Assembly (NCBI GenBank): GCA_050246595.1
Contig: JBFWVT010000073.1
Location: 1-25,499 of the forward strand
Direction of reading: 5' to 3'
Length of the DNA: 25,499 nucleotides
Source: DATARH01 sp050246595
Lineage (GTDB): Bacteria; Pseudomonadota; Alphaproteobacteria; ATCC43930; CGMCC-115725
Shown in pieces: positions 12,888 to 20,515 of this stretch. Position 1 is the stretch's first letter. Each line of letters opens with the position of its first letter. A program made the translations under genes and the position numbers. Below the pieces are notes generated by a model. The model searched no databases and had not been told where the DNA came from. It saw only the letters and a list, made by a program, of their open reading frames with translations.

Positions 12888-14483
12888 CTACCGGTCGAGC
12901 CAGACCTCTTCCATGCGCCAGCCGTTATAGGCGCTGTTGACCATGATCGTCAGACCCTTGACCTCGGGTCGCAGACAGGTCGCCTTGCGCATGTAGAACA
13001 GGAGCGGGCGCATCACCGCCTGTTGCAGCCGGCGGTCCATCTCCCACACCATGCGCCGCCGCTTCTCGGGGTCGGTTTCGGTCGATTGCCGATGCAGCAG
13101 GTTTTCGACCTCGGGATCGCAGTATTTTGTGTAGTTGCGGTTCGAGTCGCAGCTGTAATTCTCGTAAAAAATCTGGTCCGGGTCGTCGAGCGCGTTGCCG
13201 AGCACGCCCTGCGCCAGGACGAAATCGCCGCGCACCAGCCGCGGCAGCCAGTTCGCGGTCTCGACCAGCTCGATCTCGGTGTCGATCCAGATCTGCTTGA
13301 GCTGGTCCGTCAGGACGGCGGCTGCGTCGCGGTAATCCGGCGTGTTGCGGGTGGCGAGCTTGGCGGTGAGGCGGTTGTCGGGTCCGTAACCGAGCGCGCG
13401 CATGATCTGTCGTGCCTGCTCGCGCGATTTTTTGACATCGGGGTCGTAGCCCGGCAGTTGCTGCCGCATCTCCTTCGGCATCGCCCACTGGCCCTCGGGC
13501 GCCGGCAAGGTCGCGGTGCCGATATCGCCGATCCCGTCGCCGAGAATGTCGATAAACGCCTGGCGGTCGAGCGTCATCGCGATCGCCTTGCGCAGTTCGC
13601 GATTGTCAAAGGGCGGCTTTTCGGTAATCAGCAGGTTCGGCGCGAAATTGACCGGGGTCAACTCGCACACCGAATCGGGCATCTGGGCCTGCAAATCCTT
13701 TAGCAGCGGCACCGTCAGATCATACGGGAAGGTCATGTCGACCGTGCCGGCGCGAAAGGCGAGCGTCGCCGTCGAGCGGTTCGGGATGATCGTGTATTCG
13801 ATGCCGTCGAGATAGGGCAGCCCCTTTTTCCAGTAATCCGGGTTGCGGGCGAGCTTGATCGACTGGTTCGGCTTGAACTCGACAAATTTGAACGGGCCGG
13901 TGCCGATCGGATGCTGCCGCATCTGCTGCGGCGAGACATGGCATGGATAGACCGGGCTGAACCCGGCCGCCAGCAAGGCGAGAAACGACGGCTGCGGCCG
14001 CTTCAGGTGAAAGGTCGCCTGATACTCGTTGTCGGCGGTTACATGGTCGAGATTGGCCCACCACGCCGGGCGGGCATTGATCCGCAGCTTTTCCGGCGCC
14101 TTGCCTTGCAGCAGGTCCCAGGTGCATTTGACATCGGCGGCGGTGAAATCCTCGCCGTCATGCCATTTGACCCCGTGGCGCAATTTGAATGTCAGCTCCG
14201 TGCCGTCCTCGCTGACCGTCCAGCTCTCGGCGAGATCGGGGACAATGTTGTCGAGGCTGTTTCGCTTCTGCTTCGGGTCGAACACGACGAGGTTGTTGAA
14301 TACCGCCATCATCGGCGCGAGGACCGAGATCGTGCCGTTTTCATGGATCGACATATTGCCGGGACTGTCGCCGTGATAAAGGCGCAGGGTCCCGCCGTGC
14401 TTCTGCGCGACCGCGGCGGCGCCGGTCAGCAATGGCGCCAGCGCGACGGCCGCGCCCAGTAGGATACGCACCAGCCTCTTCAT
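12888..14483 (-). CDS. Peptide/dipeptide-type ABC transporter solute-binding protein (paralogue 2)
   Basis: A 531-residue protein, the same length as the gene downstream and clearly its duplicate: over the first 60 residues 46 are identical by eye, and the similarity continues to the shared C-terminus (YNGWRME-VWLD). It has a Sec signal peptide (MKRLVRILLGAAVALAPLLT, cleavage after AVA near residue 26). It carries the same family 5 segments, including GTGPFKFVEFKPNQSIKLA and LRKAIAMTLDRQAFIDILG. Differences are scattered and include ligand-lobe stretches, which suggests diverged ligand preference. The ATG at 14483 follows a purine-rich GGGGGTGAG. It is 168 bp upstream of its paralogue on the same strand, and both upstream regions carry a similar TGCC-CTA-AC segment that may be a shared promoter element. 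Confidence 0.9.
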   Translation of the reverse strand: MKRLVRILLGAAVALAPLLTGAAAVAQKHGGTLRLYHGDSPGNMSIHENGTISVLAPMMAVFNNLVVFDPKQKRNSLDNIVPDLAESWTVSEDGTELTFKLRHGVKWHDGEDFTAADVKCTWDLLQGKAPEKLRINARPAWWANLDHVTADNEYQATFHLKRPQPSFLALLAAGFSPVYPCHVSPQQMRQHPIGTGPFKFVEFKPNQSIKLARNPDYWKKGLPYLDGIEYTIIPNRSTATLAFRAGTVDMTFPYDLTVPLLKDLQAQMPDSVCELTPVNFAPNLLITEKPPFDNRELRKAIAMTLDRQAFIDILGDGIGDIGTATLPAPEGQWAMPKEMRQQLPGYDPDVKKSREQARQIMRALGYGPDNRLTAKLATRNTPDYRDAAAVLTDQLKQIWIDTEIELVETANWLPRLVRGDFVLAQGVLGNALDDPDQIFYENYSCDSNRNYTKYCDPEVENLLHRQSTETDPEKRRRMVWEMDRRLQQAVMRPLLFYMRKATCLRPEVKGLTIMVNSAYNGWRMEEVWLDR

Positions 14484-14628
14484 CGATACTCACCCCCACT
14501 CGTCGCGACGCGGCGCGAGACGAGCGCCACACGTTGTGCCGCCCGAACGGGAGGCCCATCCGCCTGTCCCGGCTGTCTGCCTTGGGGCGGCCGCGCGAGT
14601 GTAGTGGCAAGCCGCGCCGGCCGCACCG

Positions 14629-14668
14629 AGGTTTTCGCCACGGGGGTTTTCGCCACGGGGTTTTCGCG
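14629..14668. repeat. Short tandem duplication
   Basis: GTTTTCGCCA occurs at 14631 and 14646 and partially again at 14660, each followed by CGGGG or similar, giving a period of 14-15 bases. It lies in the gap between the small secreted protein gene and the upstream binding-protein promoter region. No function is visible. Confidence 0.7.
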
Positions 14669-14691
14669 ATCCGGGCGGCGGCAGCGGCGGG

Positions 14692-14928
14692 TTACGGTTC
14701 CATCGGCTGCCAGCCGTAAAAGCGCCAGTTTAGCCCGCCCCAGTTCTGCGTCCACAGCCAATACGGGTTCGCGTCCGGCACGAGCGACAATTCCGGAAAG
14801 AGCGGGTGGGTCCAGCACACCCACCGGACACCGTCCCAGAAACATTGCGCTCGCGCCGGCTGCGCCGCCGTCAGGACCGCGAAAAGGGCGAGCGCCGCAA
14901 CCCCGCCGCGCAGCAATATCGGCATCAT
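14692..14928 (-). CDS. Small secreted Trp-rich protein
   Basis: A 78-residue protein with a signal peptide (MMPILLRGGVAALALFAVLT, cleavage after ARA near residue 27). The mature part of about 50 residues is rich in Trp and aromatic residues and has two Cys close together (QCFWDGVRWVCW), likely a disulfide. The tail reads YWLWTQNWGGLNWRFYGW. No family name is recognised; short periplasmic proteins of this kind are widespread and mostly uncharacterised. The ATG at 14928 has GGGGAG about five bases upstream. It lies upstream of the binding-protein pair on the same strand, about 200 bp away, and is divergent from the LLM oxidoreductase. Confidence 0.7.
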   Translation of the reverse strand: MMPILLRGGVAALALFAVLTAAQPARAQCFWDGVRWVCWTHPLFPELSLVPDANPYWLWTQNWGGLNWRFYGWQPMEP

Positions 14929-14999
14929 TCCCGCTCCCCGTGCCTATCGGCCCGGTAACGCTGCCAGACGCGGAAAACTCCCGGCAGATCGCGTCCGGC

Positions 15000-15027
15000 T
15001 TGGTGTACGCCCGGCTTGGTGTACGAT
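15000..15027 (+). promoter_or_regulatory. Putative promoter built from a 16-bp tandem duplication
   Basis: CCGGCTTGGTGTACG occurs twice with a period of 16 (14995-15009 and 15011-15025). TTGGTG of the first copy (15000-15005) and TACGAT at the end of the second (15022-15027) are 16 bases apart and resemble -35 and -10 boxes. A start near 15034 would give a leader of about 24 bases before the LLM oxidoreductase ATG. Confidence 0.4.
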
Positions 15028-15057
15028 CACGCGACAGACCCGATACGGGAGAGGATC

Positions 15058-15951
15058 ATGCAATTGGGCGCGCTGCTGCCCCTGGGCGATATCGGCGGCG
15101 ATCCCGGCGTCGTGCGCGAATACGCACAGGCGGCCGAGGTGATCGGATACGATTTTATCGAGACGGCCGATCACGTGCTCGGCGTCAATGCGGCGAGCCG
15201 GCCGGGCTGGGAGCGCAACACCAACGACGATCTGTTCCACGACCCGTTTGTGCTGTTCGGCTATCTGGCGGGATGCACAAACCAGCTCGGGTTTTCCACC
15301 GGGGTGCTGATCCTGCCGCAGCGCCAGGCAGCGCTGGTCGCGAAGCAGGCGGCCTGCCTCGATGTGCTGTGCGGCGGACGGTTCCGGCTCGGTGTCGGGG
15401 TCGGGTGGAACGATGTCGAGTTTGTCGCGCTCAACGAGAATTTTCGCAACCGCGGCCGCCGCTCGGAGGAACAGGTGCGGATCATGCAGGCGCTGTGGGC
15501 CGAGCCGCACGTGACCTTCAACGGACGCTGGCACACGATCGAGGATGCCGGGATCAACCCGCGCCCGGCCTCGGGCAGGGTGCCGGTGTGGTTCGGCGGC
15601 CATCACGAGCGCACGCTCGAACGCATCGCCCGGATCGGCGACGGCTGGATGCCGAACGCCTATCCGCCAGGGCGCGAGGCCGAGGAGGTGCTCGCCCGGT
15701 TGCGATCGCTGACCGAACAGGCCGGGCGCGATCCGGCGCGGATCGGGATCGAGGTCTGGGTGTCGATGGGGTCGGGGAGCGAGAGCAACTGGGCCGAGGA
15801 GGCGCGGTTCTGGAAGCGGCAGGGCGCGACGCATCTGTGCCTGACGACCACATTCGATCGCCGCCACCACCGGCGTATCGCCGGGCACGGTCTCGCCGAC
15901 CATCTCGCCGCGCTGCGACGCTATCACGCGGCGGTGGCGGAGGCGCTGTAG
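15058..15951 (+). CDS. LLM-class (luciferase-like) flavin-dependent oxidoreductase
   Basis: A 297-residue TIM-barrel flavoprotein of the luciferase-like superfamily, probably FMN- or F420-dependent. Family features: N-terminal QLGALLPLGDIGGDPGVVRE, the segment GYDFIETADHVLG, STGVLILPQRQAALVAKQAA, the flavin-binding turn GGRFRLGVGVGWNDVEF, and later GRVPVWFGGHHERTLERIAR followed by GDGWMPN. The start at 15058 is supported by GGGAGAGG just upstream; an ATG at 15016 would add 14 residues with no family similarity. The substrate is not deducible. It converges with sodC: the two stop codons are four bases apart, leaving no room for a separate terminator. Confidence 0.9.
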   Translation: MQLGALLPLGDIGGDPGVVREYAQAAEVIGYDFIETADHVLGVNAASRPGWERNTNDDLFHDPFVLFGYLAGCTNQLGFSTGVLILPQRQAALVAKQAACLDVLCGGRFRLGVGVGWNDVEFVALNENFRNRGRRSEEQVRIMQALWAEPHVTFNGRWHTIEDAGINPRPASGRVPVWFGGHHERTLERIARIGDGWMPNAYPPGREAEEVLARLRSLTEQAGRDPARIGIEVWVSMGSGSESNWAEEARFWKRQGATHLCLTTTFDRRHHRRIAGHGLADHLAALRRYHAAVAEAL

Positions 15952-15955
15952 GTCC

Positions 15956-16489
15956 CTAGCGCAGAACGCCGCAGGCGATGCGGGCGCCGCCGCCGCCGAG
16001 CGGCTCCGGCTGGTCGCTGTAATTGTCGCCGCCGGCATGGATCATGACGGTCTTGCCGCGCAGCATCGAGACATCCGTGATGCGCGGCGCGGTCAGGACG
16101 CCGGTCGCGTCGCCGGTCGCGGCAACCTGCAATACCGGCAGATCGCCGAGATGACCATCGCCCTGCGGGCCGGCATGCTTGCCGGTGTCATGCGGGTCGA
16201 AATGCCCGCCCGCCGCACCGGCCGGCACGGTGTCTCCATTGGCTGTCGCGTGCCGGCAGGAGCCGTGCTCGTGTATATGAAACCCGTGCGGACCCGGCGG
16301 CAAACCCTTGAGGTCGGTCCTGACGACCGCGCCCTGCGCGCTGTCGGCGATCGTTACGGTGCCGACCGTCTCGCCGGGACCGGACGGCGTCGCGCGGTGC
16401 ATTTCCGCACGCAGCTCGGCCGCCCCCGCGGCGCCGGCCGCCCCCAGAAGCCCGGCCAGCACCAAGACGCCGGCCCGCCAGTTCCGCAT
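15956..16489 (-). CDS. sodC: Periplasmic Cu,Zn superoxide dismutase
   Basis: A 177-residue enzyme that converts superoxide to oxygen and hydrogen peroxide in the periplasm. It has a signal peptide (MRNWRAGVLVLAGLLGAAGA, cleavage near AGA-AE). Metal ligands are in place: His71 and His73 (HGFHIHEHGSC), bridging His96 (GGHFDPHD), zinc ligands His105, His113 (GDGHLGDLP) and Asp116, and copper ligand His151 (MIHAGGDNYSD). Cys78 and Cys173 (GGARIACGVLR) form the conserved disulfide. All residues needed for activity are present. The ATG at 16489 has GGAG eight bases upstream. It is divergent from the small membrane protein at 16629 and convergent with the LLM oxidoreductase. Confidence 0.96.
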   Translation of the reverse strand: MRNWRAGVLVLAGLLGAAGAAGAAELRAEMHRATPSGPGETVGTVTIADSAQGAVVRTDLKGLPPGPHGFHIHEHGSCRHATANGDTVPAGAAGGHFDPHDTGKHAGPQGDGHLGDLPVLQVAATGDATGVLTAPRITDVSMLRGKTVMIHAGGDNYSDQPEPLGGGGARIACGVLR

Positions 16490-16628
16490 CGCTGTCTCTC
16501 CATGGGTTCTTGCCACCCTATGCGGGCCGGGACGGTCGCCGTCAACCGCAAGACAAGTTTTTTGCCGGGCGCGAACCGTTTTCGGCGAGCGCCGTTGACC
16601 TCGGCAGCAAGCGGAAACAGGGAGTAAC

Positions 16629-16853
16629 ATGATGAGCGACAACACCGCCGGTTCGGTTCCGACCTCGACCGCGACGACCCGGGAGACCGAACCCGAGGTC
16701 GTCGCCGGCATCGCGTCGGGCGATCTTCATCCCGATCAGAACCTGTCGATCCGGGTCGATCAGCGCCGCGGGTGGGGCCGCACGCTGCTGTTCCTGGCCG
16801 GGGGGATCGCCGCCGGTTGCGCGATCGCGGTGCTGCTGCGCCGCGGCGACTGA
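16629..16853 (+). CDS. Small single-pass membrane protein of unknown function
   Basis: A 74-residue protein. The N-terminal two thirds are polar and acidic/Thr-rich (MMSDNTAGSVPTSTATTRET and onward), and the C-terminus is one membrane helix (about residues 52-70, LLFLAGGIAAGCAIAVLL) capped by RRGD, so the polar part probably faces the side opposite the short Arg cap. GGGAG precedes the first ATG by five bases. No family is recognised. It is divergent from sodC, with 139 bp between the starts, and precedes the amidohydrolase by 146 bp. Confidence 0.65.
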   Translation: MMSDNTAGSVPTSTATTRETEPEVVAGIASGDLHPDQNLSIRVDQRRGWGRTLLFLAGGIAAGCAIAVLLRRGD

Positions 16854-16999
16854 CGGCGCGCGCGACCCGAGACAAACCGCCGGCTGCCGATCCAGGCACG
16901 GCCTTCCGGCTGGTCTGGCTTGCCCGAACCGGGGTATGATCCTCGCCGGCAGCGCCAGGCGCTTGTGCCCAGGCGACAGTGCGCTCTTGGGAGGTTGGC

Positions 17000-18496
17000 A
17001 TGAAATTCCTGACCGACCGGCAACTGCGCGCGCTGCTGCCGGCCGAGACCTCTTCCTTTCCATCTCCGGTGCCGACGCAGATCGTGTCGAGCGACGAATA
17101 CGTCCCGTTGCCGCAGACCGACAAGCAGCGCGAGGTCGAGGCGCGGCTGAAGGAAATGAGCGACCGGCTGGCCAAGCGGCAGGGGATGTCGCGGCGTCGC
17201 TTCTTTCAGACCGCCGCCGGGATGGCGGCCTCGTTTGTTGCGCTGAACCAGGTCTTCGGCCCGCTGTTCGACACCAGCGCCGCCGAGGCCGCGACCCCGG
17301 ATATGGCCGAGGCGCGTGCGCAATCCCTGTCGGGCCAGTTTGTCATCGACGGGCATACCCATTTCCTGCGCGACGACACCAGGCTGACGAGCTTTGTGCG
17401 GCAGCGCGAGGCGGTCGGCCGGTTCGGCTGGAACAAGTCGCTGGCCGAGAAGGAACAGACGATCGAAGACCTCAAATACGAGAACTACATCAAGGAAATC
17501 TATCTCGACAGCGACACCAAGGTGGCGCTGCTGTCGAATTCGCCGTCGCACGTGCCGGAGGACTGGTTCATCCCGCAGGAGCAGGTCTTTGCGACGCGCG
17601 AGCGGGTCAATCGCGAGGCCGGTTCGCGCCGCATGCTGGCGCATTTCACGATCACGCCGGGCTGGCCGGGCTGGCTCGATCAGGTCGACGAAGCGATCGA
17701 GCGTTTCAAGCCTGATTCATGGAAAGGCTATACGGTCGGCGACAACACGCACAAGGAGCTGGCGACCAACCCGTACCGGCTCGACGACGAAAAGCTGATG
17801 TACCCGTTTTACGAAAAAGCATTGAAATCGGGCATCAAAAACGTCTGCATCCACAAGGGGCTGTTCGCGCCGGCGACTGAGGAACGGTTTCCGCATCTGC
17901 GCCCCTATGCCGATGTCAGCGATGTCGGCAAGGCGGCAAAGGATTGGCCCGATCTCAATTTCCTGATCTACCATTCGGGGTATCGCTGGGTCGGCGGCAA
18001 GCCGGCCGACGGCATGGAGGAATTCGACCGCACCGGCCGCAGCTCGTGGACCAGCGATCTCGCCGAGATCCCGGAAAAATACGGTGTGACGAATGTCTAC
18101 GGCGATCTCGGGCAGGTCTTCGCCTGGACCGCCGTTGCCGAGCCGCGTCTCGCGGCGGCGCTGATGGGGATGCTCGTCAAGGGACTGGGAGCCGACCGGG
18201 TACTGTGGGGCAGCGACGCGCTGTGGACCGGCGCGCCGCAATGGCAGATCGAGGGGCTGCGCCGTCTCGAAATCCCCGAAGACATGCGGAAAAAGCACGG
18301 TTTCGCACCGCTGGGGACGGCTGACGGCCCGGTCAAGACGGCGATCCTCGGCGGCAACACTTCCGGGCTTTACGGGCTGAAAAAGCAGGCCGGGATGGGA
18401 CGGCGCGACAATCTCGCGGCGCTGAAGGCCGATTATGTCGCAAACGGACCGGGGCGCAGCAATCTGCGCTACGGATACGTCGCGAAACCGGCGTAG
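17000..18496 (+). CDS. Tat-exported amidohydrolase family 2 protein with N-terminal extension
   Basis: A 498-residue metal-dependent hydrolase of the amidohydrolase-related type (uracil-decarboxylase/hydrolase TIM barrel). The first metal-binding motif is IDGHTHF (about 115-121); later barrel motifs are LIYHSGYRW, VYGDLGQVFAW and VLWGSDALWTG. Export is by the Tat route: MSRRRFFQTAAGMAASFVAL begins at residue 63, with cleavage expected near AEA (95-97). The first 62 residues before the twin-arginine motif are unusual for a signal peptide, but I recall relatives with the same extension. The ATG at 17000 has GGGAGG five bases upstream, so the extension is probably real. Substrate unknown; some relatives act on aromatic acids. 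Confidence 0.85.
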   Translation: MKFLTDRQLRALLPAETSSFPSPVPTQIVSSDEYVPLPQTDKQREVEARLKEMSDRLAKRQGMSRRRFFQTAAGMAASFVALNQVFGPLFDTSAAEAATPDMAEARAQSLSGQFVIDGHTHFLRDDTRLTSFVRQREAVGRFGWNKSLAEKEQTIEDLKYENYIKEIYLDSDTKVALLSNSPSHVPEDWFIPQEQVFATRERVNREAGSRRMLAHFTITPGWPGWLDQVDEAIERFKPDSWKGYTVGDNTHKELATNPYRLDDEKLMYPFYEKALKSGIKNVCIHKGLFAPATEERFPHLRPYADVSDVGKAAKDWPDLNFLIYHSGYRWVGGKPADGMEEFDRTGRSSWTSDLAEIPEKYGVTNVYGDLGQVFAWTAVAEPRLAAALMGMLVKGLGADRVLWGSDALWTGAPQWQIEGLRRLEIPEDMRKKHGFAPLGTADGPVKTAILGGNTSGLYGLKKQAGMGRRDNLAALKADYVANGPGRSNLRYGYVAKPA

Positions 18497-18564
18497 ATCG
18501 ATCGCGCGGGTTTGCGGGCGGCAGCCAATCCGCGCTCTTCGGACGAATAAAGACCCCCTTCCTT

Positions 18565-18772
18565 GGTACTGTCTCAGTTTGAATTTTAACCTTGCCGTTC
18601 TGCGGCGCCGGCGCTCTCGGGCTGACCGCGGGCCGGAGCCGCGACCGTCCTGAACTTGCCGAGGGCGCTCCAGGACCGCCGGCCTCCGGCCGGCATGCCG
18701 GCCGGAGGCCGGCGGTCCCAAGGGGATACTCCGGAGCGGCGCAGTGGGCCAATTTCAAACTGAGACATTACC
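18565..18772. mobile_element. MITE-like element with 19-bp inverted ends and a perfect 46-bp palindrome
   Basis: The left end GGTACTGTCTCAGTTTGAA (18565-18583) and the reverse complement of the right end (18754-18772, GGTAATGTCTCAGTTTGAA) match at 18 of 19 bases. At the centre a perfect palindrome has 22-base arms (18673-18694 and 18697-18718, starting GGACCGCCGG) around AT and could extrude as a cruciform. Total length is 208 bp with no coding frame that makes sense. A partial copy lies at 10828-11050. It fills most of the 373-bp gap between the amidohydrolase and the next binding protein. The parent transposase family is not identifiable to me. Confidence 0.7.
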
Positions 18773-18869
18773 TCTTCCTTCGGCGGCTTGACCTTGCTCG
18801 GGCGCGCGTACCATGCTGCGATCCAACCAAAGATCGCCAACCAAAGATCGACAGAACGGGAGGAATACC

Positions 18870-20423
18870 GTGGCCCTTCTCCGCAACCGGCTGTCCCGTC
18901 GCGCCGTGGTCGCCTCGCTGGCGGCGGCACCGGCGGTTCTGCGCGCTCCGAGCCTGCTCGCCGCCTCCGAGCCGGACAAATTCGTCCTGGCGTTTCATGT
19001 GACGATCTCGCCGGCCTGGTTCGATCCGTCGAGCGCGCCGCCGCAGATCACGCCGTTCGGCGTGCTGTACGCGCTGCACGACGCGCTGGTGCGCGCCTAT
19101 CCCGGCACCAATATGGGTCCGGCGCTCGCCGAATCGTGGCAGGAAAGCGAGGACGGGCTGAGCTACGAATTCAAGCTGCGCCCGAACCTGACATTCCACA
19201 ACGGCGACAAGCTGACGACCGAGGATGTCAAGTTCAGCTTCGACCGCTACCAGGGCGCCGGCGCCACCGAGTTGAAGGAAAAGGTGGCGCGGGTCGAAAT
19301 CGTCGATCCGCGCACGATCCGGTTTCATCTGAAGGAGATCTGGCCCGATTTCATGTCGATGTACGGCAGCACCGCCACCGCCGCCGGTCTCGTCGTGCCC
19401 AAGAACTATGTCGAGAAAGTCGGCGAGGACGGGTTCAAGCAGAAACCGGTCGGCGCCGGCCCGTACAAATTCGTCAGCACCCAGCCGGGGATCGAGGTGG
19501 TTCTCGAAGCCTTTGACAATTACTGGCGCAAAAAGCCGAACATAAAAACGGTCGTATTGCGCAGCGTCCCCGATGTCGATACGCGCGCGCTGATGCTGAA
19601 GACCGGCGAGATCGATATCGCGGCCGCGCTGGAAGGCGTCGCCGCGCAGGGCGTGATGGACAGTCCGGGCGCGCAGGTCGTCCCGAGCCGGCACGCCTCC
19701 TGTCAGTGGATCGAAATTCCGGACCAGTGGGACCCGAAATCGCCGTGGCACGACATAAGGATGCGCCAGGCGGTCGGTTATGCGGTCAATCGCGAGGGGA
19801 TCAGCAAGGTCGCCTGCCTCGGCTTCTGCCCGCCGGCCGGGGTCATCATTCCGGCCGTGATGGAATTCGCCTTGCAGGTCCCGCCGTTTCCCTACGACCC
19901 GAAAAAGGCGAGGCAGTTGCTCGCCGAGGCCGGCCATCCGAACGGGTTAGACGCCGGCATGTTCCACGCGATCCCCGGCTTTCCGACCGCCGCCGAGGCG
20001 GTCGTCAACGATCTCAACGCCGCCGGCATCCGGGTCCGCTACGCGCCGATGGAGCGCGCCGCTTTCTACGCCGACTGGAAGGCCAAGAAATTCCGCGGTC
20101 TGTACATGACCGGAGCCGGGGCGGCCGGCAACGCGGCGAGCCGGGTCGAGAGCTTTATCTACTCGAAGGGCGACTACGCCAGGGGCGGCTATCCCGATAT
20201 CGACGAGCTTTTCCATCAGCAGGCAAAGGAGCGCGGCCCGAAAAAGCGCGAGGCGCTGCTGCACAAGATCCAGCAATTGACGATCGACCGGATGATGTTT
20301 GCGCCGGTCTATGATTTTCGCGCGCTGATGGGGGTGGGGCCGCGCGTCGCCAGGCACACGATCGGCGATCTCTATCTCAACCCGTGGCCGGCCTATGAGG
20401 ATGTCGAGCTGAAGGCGTCATAA
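18870..20423 (+). CDS. ABC transporter solute-binding protein, family 5, Tat-type signal
   Basis: A 517-residue periplasmic binding protein of the peptide type, only distantly similar to the tandem pair at 11124-14483. The start is GTG 18870: GGGAGG lies six bases upstream, and the frame upstream of it is low-complexity. The N-terminus has a twin-arginine-like NRLSRRAVVASLAAAPAVLR, so export through Tat is possible, with cleavage near LLAA-SE. Family segments: MGPALAESWQESEDGLSYEF, LRPNLTFHNGDKLTTEDVKF, VGAGPYKF, FDNYWRKKPNIK and MRQAVGYAVNREGI. No permease or ATPase is adjacent. It follows a MITE-like element by 97 bp. The ligand is unknown. Confidence 0.9.
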   Translation: MALLRNRLSRRAVVASLAAAPAVLRAPSLLAASEPDKFVLAFHVTISPAWFDPSSAPPQITPFGVLYALHDALVRAYPGTNMGPALAESWQESEDGLSYEFKLRPNLTFHNGDKLTTEDVKFSFDRYQGAGATELKEKVARVEIVDPRTIRFHLKEIWPDFMSMYGSTATAAGLVVPKNYVEKVGEDGFKQKPVGAGPYKFVSTQPGIEVVLEAFDNYWRKKPNIKTVVLRSVPDVDTRALMLKTGEIDIAAALEGVAAQGVMDSPGAQVVPSRHASCQWIEIPDQWDPKSPWHDIRMRQAVGYAVNREGISKVACLGFCPPAGVIIPAVMEFALQVPPFPYDPKKARQLLAEAGHPNGLDAGMFHAIPGFPTAAEAVVNDLNAAGIRVRYAPMERAAFYADWKAKKFRGLYMTGAGAAGNAASRVESFIYSKGDYARGGYPDIDELFHQQAKERGPKKREALLHKIQQLTIDRMMFAPVYDFRALMGVGPRVARHTIGDLYLNPWPAYEDVELKAS

Positions 20424-20447
20424 GCCGGCCGGTCCGGGGCGGCCTGA

Positions 20448-20477
20448 TTGGCAAATCCGGCGGGGTCGCCATATACT
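20448..20477 (+). promoter_or_regulatory. Putative sigma-70-type promoter of the VOC gene
   Basis: TTGGCA (20448-20453) and TATACT (20472-20477) are 18 bases apart. A start near 20484 would give a leader of about 32 bases, with GGAG (20505-20508) seven bases before the ATG at 20516. It lies in the 92-bp gap after the solute-binding protein gene, so the VOC gene probably has its own promoter. Confidence 0.55.
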
Positions 20478-20515
20478 TTCGGCAGATTAATCCTAAGCGC
20501 GTTTGGAGACAGACC

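Noticed and set aside
18673..18718. Perfect palindrome as a replication origin or terminator
   Set aside because: It is inside a repeated element with copies elsewhere and has no neighbouring iterons, DnaA boxes or T-run.
17717..18721. Long minus-strand open frame across the amidohydrolase gene
   Set aside because: It lies antisense to a clear enzyme gene and starts inside a repeat; it is a by-product of high GC content.
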